DNA from: Apolygus lucorum
Taxonomy: Eukaryota; Arthropoda; Insecta; Hemiptera; Miridae
Direction of reading: 5' to 3'
Assembly (NCBI GenBank): GCA_009739505.2
Contig: CM019170.2
Span: 31,898,881-31,962,880, forward strand
DNA length: 64,000 nucleotides
Position numbers and translations under genes: made by a program. The first letter of the stretch is position 1. Every line of letters starts with the position of its first letter. Shown here one piece after another: positions 20,601 through 32,375 of the stretch. The notes beneath the pieces were generated by a model. The model made no database searches. It was not told where the DNA came from and saw only the letters and a list, made by a program, of their open reading frames with translations.

Positions 20601-20913
20601 AAGGGGATGTCTAATGCAGAGGATGTTAAACTTATAATGGACAACGCTCGGATCCATTGAGCACGTACTAAACTGCAAGGCTTCCACACAAATGACCATA
20701 AAGTTTTTACCACCGTACTCGCTGATGCTAAATCCGGTGGAAAAGGCTTTCCCAAAAGTCAAGTTAGCTGTAAGAGAAATATTAGGCAGCCGAGAAGAGC
20801 ACATCGTTACTCAAGTAATTGCAACAAGTACAGCTCCAGTAACCGCCCAAGACTACGCAAACTACGTCACTGGTTCTGTTGGGAGTGGCAGTCCGGAACC
20901 AAACCGGAACTGA
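20600..20913 (+). pseudogene. DDE_3-type transposase C-terminal remnant (Tc1/mariner/IS630-like)
   Basis: KLIMDNARIH near 20630 matches the second catalytic D region. It is followed by a stop and a frame change, then IKFLPPYSLMLNPVEKAF from about 20695, the region carrying the third catalytic acid (E of NPVE). This is the typical end of the IS630/Tc1 DDE_3 fold. The N-terminal DNA-binding part is missing and the frame is broken, so it is dead. It lies beside inverted degenerate arrays that may be the subterminal repeats of its parent transposon. Confidence 0.75.
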
Positions 20914-21090
20914 AAAGGGGTGGGGGTAGAGGCAAATGGACTCCTCCGGGCTCCTCCAAACCCCTCCGAACCGTTCAGGATTGCCTCTCTGAACAGACCA
21001 ACAGATATGTTCCTACTGTTGCCTGCTGCGTTCAATGGAGAACCGCATCATTAACAATTATACCCGGCTTCATTATTGATTGGTCCATCC
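20914..21090. other. Short spacer between transposase remnant and D2
   Basis: No feature beyond a GGGGTGGGGG purine tract. Confidence 0.3.
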
Positions 21091-21242
21091 TTTTTAGGAC
21101 GTCCCACAGTAAGACTTGGGCGTCCTTATGCGATCGATCTGGGGTGAAGTTGGACAACACTCAACAGAAAAAAAAAATAACCACACAGTAATCCGTTTTA
21201 GACCATTCTGAATCCAAATCCGCGAAAAAAACCAAAGGTGTA

Positions 21243-21280
<38 letters not shown>

Positions 21281-23108
21281 TATGTGTGTGTGTAACAAAA
21301 TCTTGTGTACTCTGCACAGGCCTTAGTTCTCAACCGATTTTCCTGGTTCTTTTTTTGATCGTCGCGGAAAACTATCTAGTTGTGCACTACGTCGCCGGAA
21401 TTTCGAATTTTGCCATTTAAGGGGAGGAAAGGGGGGGTTAATGCTCGAAAAACGTGCGTTTTTGGGCATAATCTTGTGTACTCTGCCCAGGCCTTAGTTC
21501 TCAAACGATTTTCGTGGTTCTTTTTTCGTTTGACGCGAAATACTATCTAGTTGTGCACTACGGCGCCGGAATTTTGGATTTTGCTTTTTAAGAGGGGGAA
21601 AGGGGGGGTTAATGATTAAAAAACGTGCGTTTGCGTGCGTAATCTTGTAAACTCTGCCCAGGCCTCAATTTCCAACCGATTTGCGTGTTTCTTTTTTTGT
21701 TTGACTCAAATAACTTCCGAGTTGTACATGATTTTACCAGAGTACCAAAATTCGCAAGGGGAGGGGGTGAGTGGGGGGATAATATTCACAAAATATCCGA
21801 TTTTTCAATATTTCGGTTCCTTTACTGCTTACTAATTGTACCCAAGCTTTGAAATTGAGAAAAAATTCTCATTATACCTCCGGATTTTCATGAATTATTT
21901 TCTGTTCCACCATGGAACTAATAGTGGTGCCACCATGGTGCCAGGACATGGTGCCATGATGCCATAAACCGCTTATTTCGTGTTTTGGTTTATTATTTTC
22001 AATAATGAACCTTTGGAATCGACCAAGAAAAAAAAAATTTTTAACACCCCCTCAAAATTTGATGGTTTACGTTTCAAAGTACGTAGAATCCAAAAATCGA
22101 ATAAAAATTTGGCCGTCCGTCCGCCGTACGCCGTACGCCGTCCGCCGTCCGCCGTACGCGGCACTTTTGCCACTTAGCATTGACCGATTTTGATGAAATT
22201 TGGTATGTAGGCTCCATTTGGGGTCTAGTTGTGCCCCGAAGCTTTTGGTTGATGTAGGTCAATTCTAAGGGTTCCAAAATCAATTTTGAAATTTTGAAAA
22301 CGCCCTAACTCAAAAAATTTTGATATAAAGGTATTGTTTTTCCTTCAATTTAAGATTCTATAGAATTTTTAGAATTTTTTGAGACCACGCGGAGCTCTGT
22401 AGGACAAACCGTTCGCTCCCTACGAAAATTTAAGGGTTTATATTGAAATACCTATATATATATATAAATCAAAACACGAGTGTGAATCGCAAAAGAGGCC
22501 TAATCTCCGTTCAAATTTTAGCTGACCAAAATGCGATCGATGGTTGGTGATTTTGATTTTTTTTAAATTTTTTTGATTTTTTTGATTTTTTTTTTTCTTT
22601 TTTTCTTCATATTGGATGGTTGGTGATTTTGTAGACGAGTGATCTACCTATATAAAAATAATAAACCATTGTGTAATAATTTGCAGCGTTTTTTTTTGTG
22701 TTTCACCTTGAATACGGATGAGAACTTTGACGGACTGCAAACCAAAACTAACAGATGAAAGTTCAATGTTACGACGTATTTCCGCTTTGGTGCCGGACTG
22801 GCACCATTGTTGGCGTTGGGTGGTGGTGTGGGGGGGGGGGGGGGGGGGGGGTGAACTTGAATTCGCATGTTGGGTATCGTAGATCATGGATTTTAAAATG
22901 CTCTTCAGATTCGAGGTTCCCACGCCGCCAGAAATGTTAAGGTGGATAATGGTGGGGGGGGGGGGTCAGTATTTCTTGCCTAAAGTACCTAATAAATAAA
23001 TTACATCGAGTGAAACAGTTTTATCACTTAACAACTGGTTAAACTGATCTAATGCTTATCCAATGGGACGTCCCCTGGAATGCATGCATTACTAAACAAT
23101 ATGTTTTT
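21091..23108 (-). mobile_element. Family D copy D2, interrupted by B2
   Basis: An inverted D: starts TTTTTAGGACGTCCCACAG, has a (TG)n array (21246-21294), repeated ACTCTGCCCAGGCC blocks and a long G run (22830-22850), and ends CAATATGTTTTTT. B2 sits in the T run between CGCTTATTTCGTG and TTTTTTTTTGTGTTTCACC. That run is uninterrupted in D3 (52395-52420). Confidence 0.9.
21987..22688 (-). mobile_element. Family B copy B2
   Basis: Hairpin end GGTTTATTATTTTCAATAAT after TTTT, the B block order with a CCGTACG tract (22113-22158), a TATATATA patch near 22453, then AATAATTTGCAGCG before a T run. The inverted copy B3 matches it closely along its length, including the TATATATA patch and the GATTTTTTT-rich segment, so the two share a recent master. 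Confidence 0.9.
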
Positions 23109-23440
23109 TATTCGTTCACGCCTTTTTTGATCACTTTTCTGCAATTCCTAATTATTGATTAAACTGTTTCGCCATTCATATACATGCAATTCATTATTTT
23201 CCCGCAAGCGGTTCAACTTTTTCGGAAAAAGGTTTAATTATTTTGACAAAAAGTTTAATTGCATTGCGAAAAGGTTTAAATCAATCGGGAAAAGGTTTAA
23301 TTCAATTGGGATAAGGTTTAATTCAAATGGAAAATGCTATAGTTTTTCCGATACAAATTAAAGGTTTTCCGAAACAAAATATAGGTTTTCCAGTTCAAGA
23401 TGCAGGTTTTCCATATCAAAATAAAGATCGCTGAGATACG
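23109..23440 (+). repeat. Degenerate array of ~20-bp AAAAAGGTTTAATT units (right)
   Basis: From about 23205, words such as GGAAAAAGGTTTAATTATTT, AAAAGTTTAATTGCATT and GGGAAAAGGTTTAATTCAAT follow one another with drifting sequence, then fade into GGTTTTCCGAAACAAAAT. The orientation is opposite to the array at 20498. Confidence 0.75.
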
Positions 23441-23823
23441 TTCACTGTAGAGGACTGAAAGACTTACAAGACAAGGAATGAAAACAAGACAAGGACACCT
23501 GCCTGTCCATTCTCTATCGAGTTTGATATTCTATTCCTTATATAGGTACATGATCAGGGAGATTTCAGCCGAATCAGCTGAGAATGATCTATAACAATAT
23601 TAGTTTCGTTTGGTTCAATTTTGATCAAGTTCCGTTTTGTTTCAATGTTGTCAGGTTCTCAAAAGTTTTAAAATCAATGTTGTCAAGTCTCAAAAGTTTC
23701 AACATCAATGTTGTCAACCCCCCCCCCCCTCTCCCCAAAAAAAATTTAATTGAAAATGTAACACATTTTAACATTTTCATCTTACTTATGTACATATTTA
23801 CTTGATTTATATTTATAAAAAAA
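23441..23823. other. Unassigned stretch with small direct repeats
   Basis: Three copies of an ATCAATGTTGTCA word separated by TCTCAAAAGTTT lie at 23642-23722, then a C run (23719-23730). No gene. Confidence 0.5.
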
Positions 23824-24524
23824 CGCTGCAAATTATTACACAACGGTTTATTATTTTTATATAGATCACTCGTCTACAAAATCACCAACCATCCAATATG
23901 AAGAGAAAAATAAAAAAATTAAAATAAAATCAAAAAATAAAAAAATCCAAAAAAAATCGAAAAAATCAAAAAAAAAAATCAAAATCACCAACCATCGATT
24001 GCATTTCGGTCAGCTCTAATTTGAACGGAGATTAGGCCTCTTTTGCGATTCACACTCGTGTTTTGATTTATATATATATATATATTTCAATATAAACCCT
24101 TAAATTTTCGTAGGGAGCGAACGGTTTGTCCTACAGAGCTCCGCGTGGTCTCAAAAAATTCTAAAAATTCTATAGAATCTTAATTTGAAGGAAAAACAAT
24201 ACCTTTATATCAAAATTTTTTGAGTTAGGGCGTTTTCAAAATTTCAAAATTGATTTTGGAACCCTTAGGAGTGACCTACATCAACCAAAAGCTTCGGGGC
24301 ACAACTAGACCCCAAATGGAGCCTACATACCAAATTTCATCAAAATCGGTCAATGCTAAGTGGCAAAAGTGCCGCGTACGGCGTACGGCGGACGGACGGC
24401 CAAATTTTTATTCGATTTTTGGATTCTACGTACCTTGAAACGTAAACCATCAAATTTTGAGGGGGTGTTAAAATTTTTTTTTTCTTGGTCGATTCCAAAG
24501 GTTCATTATTGAAAATAATAAACC
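23824..24524 (+). mobile_element. Family B copy B3
   Basis: Inverted relative to B2. It starts CGCTGCAAATTATTACACAA after an A run and ends GTTCATTATTGAAAATAATAAACC then AAAA. It is intact by structure and has no TE protein frame. Confidence 0.9.
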
Positions 24525-24658
24525 AAAAGGCAATTCGATATGAGAAATCTTTAAATCGAAAAACCTTTATTTTGAAATGGAAAAACCTTCATTTTGTTTC
24601 GGAAAATCTTTAATTTGACTCAGAAAAATGTACCTATATAAAATGTGTATACATATAT
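24525..24658 (+). repeat. Third short degenerate AAACCTTTATTTTGAA array
   Basis: Words such as AAATCTTTAAATCGAAAAAC, CTTTATTTTGAAATGG and CATTTTGTTTCGGAAAATC repeat with a spacing near 22. They resemble the faded tail of the array ending at 23440, which suggests that B3 split that array. Confidence 0.6.
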
Positions 24659-24669
24659 ACAGCTATTTC

Positions 24670-24955
24670 TTTCTTGGGACAGCGGTGTGGCTACGGTCGT
24701 TGGGGCGTCGTTGTTTGGCGGTGGACTTTGGACCGACCACTGCGGGGATCGTGGGTTCAAGGCTCATCGCCGGCAGCGTGCGTTTTTCGGCGGCCGTAGC
24801 TCTCATCTCCCTTCTCGTCACAACCCAGGGCGGTGGGGCAATGGGAAGCCATGAGCGAAATCATCAGAACAAATTCTGATCTTCTCTTTGGAGAACAGCT
24901 GATGACGTCGGACGAAAATCCAACTTGAAATGGTTGCTTACTTACTTATTTACTT
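24670..24955 (+). mobile_element. tRNA-derived SINE with 11-bp target duplication
   Basis: ACAGCTATTTC lies on both sides (24659-24669, 24956-24966), a duplication as left by LINE-mediated insertion. The 5' part has GTGTGGCTACGGTCG (A-box-like) and GATCGTGGGTTCAAGGC (B-box-like), about 55 bases apart, as in Pol III promoters. It is more GC-rich than its surroundings. The 3' end is a CTTACTTACTTATTTACTTA simple tail. No other copy is in the window, and its LINE partner is not identified. Confidence 0.85.
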
Positions 24956-24966
24956 ACAGCTATTTC

Positions 24967-27187
24967 ATTGGGTGCTGGTGGAAATTATTATTTTCGGCCT
25001 ATTAACCCTGTTGTTTCAACTGGATTTTTCTGAAAGAAAATCAGTAGCGACCCACGGGCGGACGAGACCCGGAGCGACGGCTCAGATAAGGTAATATGAT
25101 TCTGATTAGGGACGTCGAGTTGTCGAACTCACTATTTATAGCTAATCAGTGAAACATATTCAGTTCCCTGTCAAGTTCAGGAATCCATCATCAGATTCGC
25201 TCTGGAGAGAATCCAACTATGTAGACTCTCAAATGTTTTCAGGTGAGTCCTTTTTTGAATTTACCAGCAAATCTATGAAGTCGCTTCTCGCCCCAAAGAC
25301 GTACCTGTTTAGGTATATATTTAAAAAAAAAGGATTTGATGAGGCATCTAATTTATTCCCGGCACACCCTGAAAAAGGGCATTAAGTGGTTTATAGAGTA
25401 ATAAAAATCGGTTTTACGACTAGAAAGATCTAACGGTTGTAACAATGGGTCTATCCGAGATGATGTTAATTTTATTGAGAGAACGGGAGAGAAGGATGTG
25501 AAAGTTGAAGTTGATCAGGTTTATAATAATTCACCAATACCAGGTATTTTTGATCATCAATGAAATCAAAACAGACAGGTTGTAAAAGGTTTTAAGTAGG
25601 TTCACGTACTGCTATTTGACCCGTTGGTACGGGAGTTTCGCTAGTTTTAACTCGTCATAAATTAGCATCCGTTTTCTCTTACCATACTTGAAACCTGATT
25701 AACGTTACTTGTAATAAAAAAAACACATAATTTTATAGTGGCTTTTGCCAATAGTTATTGCATCTTTTTGTGTTCATACTTGACCCAAAAAGTGAATGGA
25801 AAGTGGTTGGGAGTTGTCTTGTTCCTACTTAGATGAATAACCACGAATCCACGATCAGCATAATCACTTTTTTTCCATAGTCACTAGCAGCATAGTCACT
25901 TGCAGCATAGTCACTTGTTTTGCTGAGGGAATGCATTCCGCGATGCTCTTCACTACTGTGAAACACAATCCAACAAAGAAGTCCGGGATCACTACTCAAC
26001 ACTATCTCGTAAAAGCAGGCAAATGAAGCTATTATAGGCACTTGCCTCCATTTACCTCCCAGACGCTTCCCAAAAGACTTGTCAAGACGCCCTGAAGATG
26101 GATCGCGGCCTCGCACGGCAGGGGAGCGAGTGGAACATTTGTCACTATTCTTCTTCCCAGAAAGATCCCGAAGTTGAAGAAGATGAGGGAGCGACAAAGA
26201 AAAAGACAAAAAAAAAAAGGTTCCCCGTTACAAGTTGTCCTTCTCAAGGCTCGTAGAAGGAGAGATTGGAACGTGTCCCACAATACTGCAAAACGTTATG
26301 TCAGTGTATTCACGCAATTTGTTCGGAGACTCATTCAGAAGATGATTGCTCTTGAGTCAGGAAAAAATTCATTGGCACCCTTGAAATCACAACTACTTCT
26401 TCTGATTATACCAATTCAAGCGCCTACGCAGTCGTCTACTCCATAACTTGACGGTTCGCTACATCTCGACTCGTTCAAACCCTTATCAACGGGTTTCCTC
26501 ATTTTCTGATCAGCGACAAAAGGAAATATTTCTCATTGTAATAGAGTGGGTAAGTTACTTGCGATGTGAAGATTTGTAACAGAGCAGCAGTTGCTCTGAC
26601 ACCCGATTGGTGATTTGATGGAACAGTTCTCTTGTTCCCCCAAATCACAAATCAGGGATTGCTTCCCAGTCTAATTCCAGACATCGATCTGTAAGTACCA
26701 TACCTTCATACTAGATCACTTCCCTTACCCTCGTGGTTCAAATCCGAAGATCTAATAGGTAAACTTTATTGATACTTCTTCCCCCTCATATAGATACAAG
26801 CCTCATTGATTATAGGATAATATATCTATTTATCTTTTCTAATTCAATTTGTATCTTTCATTCATCATCCCTAGTCCTAGGTTGATCTCCAACAAGGAAT
26901 AGGTATTCGAACGAAACGTATAGTTCTCTAGTGGTAGAATACAGCAACGATTACATTATTCTCATTAGTTAATCAGATTCTCCAGATCCCCTTCAACAAT
27001 ACTGTTTCAGATTGTTTCACTAAATTTAACCCCGCAGGTTGGACCCATTCAGGCATTATCTCAGGTGTACTATCATGGACGATTGTGCAAAATACGGTAC
27101 AAGTCAGGCGTGGATTTTCATGGTACTGGTGAGTAACTTGTTGTCCTGTAGAAATCGCTCTTTTTACTTTTAATTTAATTTAATTTT
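24967..27187. other. Long stretch without a supported gene
   Basis: Short overlapping frames at 25829-26446 show no domain. Three tandem CATAGTCACTTGCAG words lie at 25877-25915. One exon-like segment at 27039-27130 is listed separately. Otherwise nothing recognisable. Confidence 0.4.
27039..27130 (+). other. Possible exon of an unidentified gene
   Basis: A TTTAACCCCGCAG acceptor-like site is followed by 92 bases ending TACTG, then GTGAGTAAC, a good donor match. The segment is open in more than one frame (for example VGPIQALSQVYYHGR). No neighbouring exon was found and the peptide is not recognised, so this may be chance. Confidence 0.2.
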
Positions 27188-27460
27188 GGTTTATTATTTT
27201 CAATAATAAGCCTTTGGAATCGAGCAAGAAAAAAAAATTTTTAACCCCTCCTCAAAATTTGATGTTTTACGTTTCAAGGTACGTAGAATACGAAAATCGA
27301 ATAAAAAAATTTCCGTCCGTCCGCCGTACGCCGTACGCGGCACTTTTCTTAGCAACACTGGACCGATTTGGTTCAAATTTGGTATATGGGCTCCATTTGG
27401 GGTCTAGTTGTGCCGCGAAGCTTTTGGTTGATGTAGGTCACTTCTAAGGGGTGAAAATTA

Positions 27461-28839
27461 GGGTAAAACCACCAAATGTTGACACTTATCCTAATGTTGA
27501 CACTTCAATTTCAAAACGTAAAAATAAGGTATTGGGACACTGTAGGTACTCGGAATTGGCGTCATTCTGTTGATTAGGATGTGAGATTTGAGGTAGGCCG
27601 GCTCCACTAGTTATTATTACCCCTATCGAACGTCTGGCTAATATTGAAGCCGGTGACAGCTGGATCAGTCAACCCAGCGACGCCATCGCTATCCCGCAGG
27701 TTAGTGAGGTAAGTCAACAAAATTAGACTTTTCAAGTCAAATATTATGAGTAATCAGTTATATATCATATTGCCTGCCCTAATAATAGTGTAAGGAAGAA
27801 TTTGTTAGCATTAAACCCCTGAATTTCGTTGAAATATATGGTTAAGTTGTGGTGTCATCATTAGGGTTTCATGAAATGGGCGTGTGTCCTAATGTTGACA
27901 TCTGTGTATATGGAGATATATATATGGAGATATCACTGAAAGAAGATGAGGCAGCATCAGGAAGGGAGAAGGAATTTTCAACTGAAGAGGAGCCAGTGGA
28001 AGAATCACAGAAAGTACATGAGGCAGTATCAGGAAGGGAAAAGGAATTGCCAAATGAAGATGGAGCAATATCACTACCTGGAGGGACCGTAGGAGAAATA
28101 AGTTGTGCTGAAGAAGAAGTAGGACCAATAAATGAAGGGGACATGGTGGTGGCTGTGTTGCCCGCAAAAAAAAAGCAGACGGAATGTGTTTGTCTGGTTG
28201 TAAAAATTGAAAGTGGAGATGCTGCCGAAGTAACTCCGCTTCATCCCTGCAACAGACTGAAGACTGTTTTCAGGCCTTCGAGCGAGGGGAATCGCCTTCT
28301 GGCAGTCAGTAACGTCAAATACAAACTGCCCAAGCCTACATATTACGGGGGAAACCCTAGAAAATATGTGTTCCCTACTTCTGTTTCTGTTCCACTGTGA
28401 TTGAGCACCTATGCTACAAATTTAATTACCCATTTTTCTGATTATGCTGTTCAACATCTATTTCCTAATGTCTAGTCTAACATTAAATATATTTTAACGC
28501 GTTCCTAATCTCGTTTGTTCATTTACTTTGAGAAATATCTAGAGGTAAAGCATATTTAAATACTTTCTCAAAAATTTAGACTGGTGTCAACATTAGGAAC
28601 TGCAAATGTCAACAATAGGAATTTCCGAAGGCAGAAGTGTCAACATTAGGGGGAAAATTCCATTTTTGAAAAACTCGTTTTTTATGCTGAAAAAACATTA
28701 TTTAATCAAGTCCAATAAGTGCAAATTGTTCCCAAGGAACTCACAATTCATGATAACTACCCAAAAGTTTCAATTTCTTGAATACTTGGGTAGAGCGCAG
28801 AATCGAACGATTTTACTCTCTAATAGTGTCAACAATTGG
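27461..28839 (+). mobile_element. pogo/jerky-like transposon remnant nested in A3
   Basis: The ends are inverted CACCAAATGTTGACACT and CACCAATTGTTGACACT. The word CCTAATGTTGACA recurs near 27490 and 27888, and its complement near 28587, 28607 (variant) and 28637, like repeated transposase-binding sites. An acidic C-terminal transposase-like frame lies inside. No clean TA duplication is visible because sequence was lost at the junction. Confidence 0.65.
27849..28400 (+). pseudogene. C-terminal region resembling a pogo/jerky-type transposase
   Basis: The frame opens at GTG 27849; the first ATG is at about residue 10. Residues 25-105 are acidic, with two similar segments (ASGREKEF and VSGREKEL). 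From about residue 112, EGDMVVAVL leads to a compact end with KYKLPKPTYYGG and RKYVFP. That layout is common at the C-terminus of insect DDE_1 (pogo/jerky) transposases (assignment from memory of the family pattern). The DDE core itself is absent. An upstream open segment at about 27611-27715 (ITPIERLANIEAGDSWISQ), followed by GTAAGT, could be an earlier exon. Confidence 0.5.
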
Positions 28840-29290
28840 TGCCCTAGCTCGAAAACTCTCGAAATAAAGGTATCGTTTTTTCACCAATTTTAAATAGTAT
28901 TGAATTTTTAAAAATTTTTGAGACCACTCGGAGCTCTGTAGGACAAACCGTTCGGTCCCTACGAGTACTTGAAGGTTTTCCTTCGATAAAACAGAATCAT
29001 GAGTGTGAATCGCAAAAGAGGTCTAATCTCCATTCAAATTTTATCGGACTAAAATGCGATCGCTGTTCATTTCTTCGATTTGTATACAGTTTTGCCTTCT
29101 GCGTAACCAGTAATCAAATTTCCTTATGAAGCTTTCTATTTTTCCAATCGAGTGTGAAGCGTTTAGTTCTTTCTAATAAACTTGATTGTGAAGGTGTGAA
29201 GCCAGTATGGTGTGGTAGGTAGTTCCTAGCTGGTAGGTAAAAAAAAGTTGGTAGGTAAAAAAAATGTTGGTGGGTAAAAAACGCTGCAAA

Positions 29291-29668
29291 TCATTGCTCA
29301 AAGGCTTCTTCACTCTTCAGATCACTGATCAGCTGAGTGAGCTCCGAAGCCATTTTCAATCCTATTGAATGGAAGTGCTCTTCCAGGCGTCTCCAGTATT
29401 CGAGGAGATCTTCTTCACTCTTCAGATCACTGATCAGCTGAGTGAGCTCCAAAGCCATTTTTACTCCTATTGAATGGAAGTGCTCTTCCAGGCGTCTCCA
29501 GCATTCGAGAAGATCTTCTTCACTCTTCAGATCAGTGATCAGATGAGTGAGCTCCAAAACCATTTTTACTCCAATTGAATGGAAGTGCTCTTCCAGGCGT
29601 CTCCAGCATTCGAGGAGATCTTCTTCACTCTTCAGATCACTGATCAGCTGAGTGAGCTCCGAAGCCAT
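29291..29668 (-). CDS. Tandem 35-residue helical-repeat frame in A3
   Basis: 125 residues from ATG 29668, with the same three-and-a-half-unit design as in A2. Differences from A2 include Tyr for Cys in the third unit (LLEYWRR, shared with A5) and His for Gln (LTHLI) in the second. The frame is open through the same AFEQ stop encoded by the internal inverted end. The nested transposon does not touch it, so expression would depend on promoter sequence inside or outside A3. Function unknown. Confidence 0.5.
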   Translation of the reverse strand: MASELTQLISDLKSEEDLLECWRRLEEHFHSIGVKMVLELTHLITDLKSEEDLLECWRRLEEHFHSIGVKMALELTQLISDLKSEEDLLEYWRRLEEHFHSIGLKMASELTQLISDLKSEEAFEQ

Positions 29669-29840
29669 TTTCAATCCTATTGAACGCGGGAAGCTGAAAT
29701 TTGAGAGGGAAGGTCAAGGGAGAATACAGATGGTGGTAGGTGCTATTGATGGAGAACCAGTGATCTATACAGAAGGGTGATCTATACAGAAGGGTGATCT
29801 ATACAGAAAATAATAAACCTTTGAGCAATGATTTGCAGCG

Positions 29841-32371
29841 TTTTTTTTAAATTTTTACTTTTAAGTTTTTTTTTTAAATTTACTTTATTTTAGTTTACTC
29901 TTCCAGTCCCTACTTACACAGGGTGAGTAGAGATAAGGTTTGTAAACGCTAAAAGGTATTTGTGCACCTCAAATGCAACAAAATATTCAAGAAAAATTGC
30001 AAATTTTGAGTTTTTTTTTTTGGAAAAACGCTATGTTTTCCCCTAAACTAACCGTATTTCCTCAACTGTTGGTTGAACACCAACTTTTCTACACTGCGTC
30101 CCGCCCTGGTTCAATTTTTGAAATAACTCACAGTTCTCCCTCCTCATGGAGATGGGGTTCCGGGTATTCTCCTTCAAGAACTTCATGTCAACTCCATGAA
30201 TTTTTTTGGGTTCTTCAAGAACTTTCCGAGGCAAATGATTACTCAGACATACTACAGAAAAATTTTGTGGTCAACATTTATGAAATCCAATTCCAACATT
30301 TTCGTGCAAAGATAAATAAAGGTTAATCCTTATTTTTGTAATAGTGCTGGTTTGAGGGAATTTTGGATGAATAAGAATTTTCTGCTGTTCGTTATGGTTT
30401 TAGGTAAGGAGAATTTTCGGAAAAATAACAGAGAATTATGAGGCTGATATTTTGTGATAGCGCTTTAGACTGCCATGGAACAAGTATCTGGTCGATTTAA
30501 AATGATAAAATGCTCTTTCATATGAATTTAAAAAAAAAAATTCGTTATAGTCACAGTGCACTCCTGTTATTTGATCCCTTTGTCAGAGACTAGAAGCTCC
30601 TTTTTTTTCGTACCTCTTAGGCTTCAATTTAATGTCAATTATTAATTTTCCTGTAGTCCCACGGGATCTGAGAGCCAGTGATTTTTCCTGGGTTGCACTA
30701 GAATTGCACTGGAGGCTTCCAGAATTATACTAAGGTCAAAAACCACCAGAGCGGGACTGACTCAACAGTTTAAAAAAAAAACATTAAATAGCTCATTAAA
30801 TTTCCTTGGGAAAACATAACTTTGGCGCCGCCCCTCCCCTCCTTTGCCCAACCACGGAGTCCCCACCCTAAGAAAACACCCTTTTTCGGCGTTCAAACTC
30901 AAATTTCTCCCCTAAATTCGATTGTAAATTTTTTAATCGTACCGTTGAAAAGCTCATATAATAAAAGATATTTTATGTAAAATCCGCACAGTATAACGTG
31001 AAAAAATTAATTTTGTTGCTCCGAGACTAATTTTCTAAAACTTGGAAATTCAGTGAATTTTAATTCACAAAGTTTACGTTTTCATGCTTGCAAGAATTGA
31101 ATGGGAATCTTGGAAAGTTATGTTTCTTTGAAGAAATTTAATGAGCTTTTCAATGGTTTTTTTGAATTTGTTGTAGGACTAATAGTTGAGGAGATATGGC
31201 TAGTTTCCCCAACTCCGATGAGTTGCCTCGAATTTTTCTGAAAACATTTGATGGATTCATGAAAATTCCTTATTTTATGTGTACCTTTAAAAATGCCTTT
31301 TTTATGCCTACCTATTCAATCTACAATGCCTACCTAGTCAATGTAGTAGTTTTACAGTGCCTCTTCTATCAACTTCTCCTTATTCATGAAAGGCATCCAT
31401 GAAGTCTTGTTAAGCCTCGTGTAATGACTTGTAAAATCTCATCGGCTGCTCGTAACACGTATTCTGCAGTGACTTGGGATGTTGAGCCGCAGGTTGATTT
31501 CTTCAACGCATTACAGAGCAGATCACATACCTACATGCTTCAAGACTCTGATATCCTGGCAGGGAGAAGATTAGAGCTTGCGGAGTGAATTTTCAACCTC
31601 TCGATCCAATCTGAACAGGACGACTGGGGTAGATAACGTGTAAGTGTTGACCTTTTCGAAGACAAGACAAGCTCTAATGGCTTCATTTACCTACTTCACC
31701 TTTTTCCGGTTGGAAGCGACTATTTTGTTTTTAAAATCAACCTTTATAATTGAGGGCGCCTTCCTTTCAAGTTATCTACCCCACTTAGGCTTAAAAAACC
31801 GCTCCGAGACGGGGCATCCCCACCGTTTCTCGGCCTACCCTTGTTAGAGATCCTGTCATTCCGAACACATTCGTATCATTGTGCCCTGTAATTATATCGA
31901 TACCTTCGGGAATCCCTCATGTTTTATTCATGGGAAGGAAGGAAAACAACGGGAGGCCTTTCCTGAACAAGAAAAGAGGTACATAATCTCTAGTTAGGGT
32001 GCATTCCACCAGGAGGCAGTAGCATCCGCAGACACCCTGTACCTCCTCGGTCTACCCACTCTGTCATCTTCCGTGGGTTTAATCAGAACTCATTACCCAA
32101 TCCATAACACTTACAGAAATTCGAGGCGACCAACTAACAACATCCCACGTTAATCCAAGAGTATTCTACAATATTAGATGACGTAAAAAATATATCGATA
32201 ATACCAACAACTTGTGGGAGGAGATTTACGAAGTTTTTTCTTTTCCTTCTCTTTTATTAGAACTAATTTAATCCAGTATATTCCAAATACGAATTTATCT
32301 CTATACGATGGCAAATTTCCTGGGGAGGTTATAGGGTACAGCTGATCTGAAGCCGATCATCTAGTAAACAC
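29841..32371. other. Long stretch without a supported gene
   Basis: AT-rich with T and A runs. The open frames here are short and share no recognisable domain. I see no repeat partner elsewhere in the window. Confidence 0.4.
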
Positions 32372-32375
32372 TTAA

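Larger units (their letters stand above)
27188..29840 (-). mobile_element. Family A copy A3, interrupted by a pogo-like element
   Basis: It starts with hairpin GGTTTATTATTTTCAATAAT after TTTT and is cut at 27460 in GGGTGAAAATTA. It resumes near 28840 with GCCCTAGCTCGAAAACTCTC, carries the repeat frame, and ends TTTGCAGCG then a T run. About 20 bases present in A2 at the junction (GGGTTGAAATTTTCAAG) are missing, so the insertion involved a small deletion. Confidence 0.88.

Noticed and set aside
25829..26446. Overlapping 126- and 90-codon frames as a host gene
   Set aside because: Opposite-strand overlaps, low-complexity SDYAASDYAASDY and no recognisable domain or splice structure.
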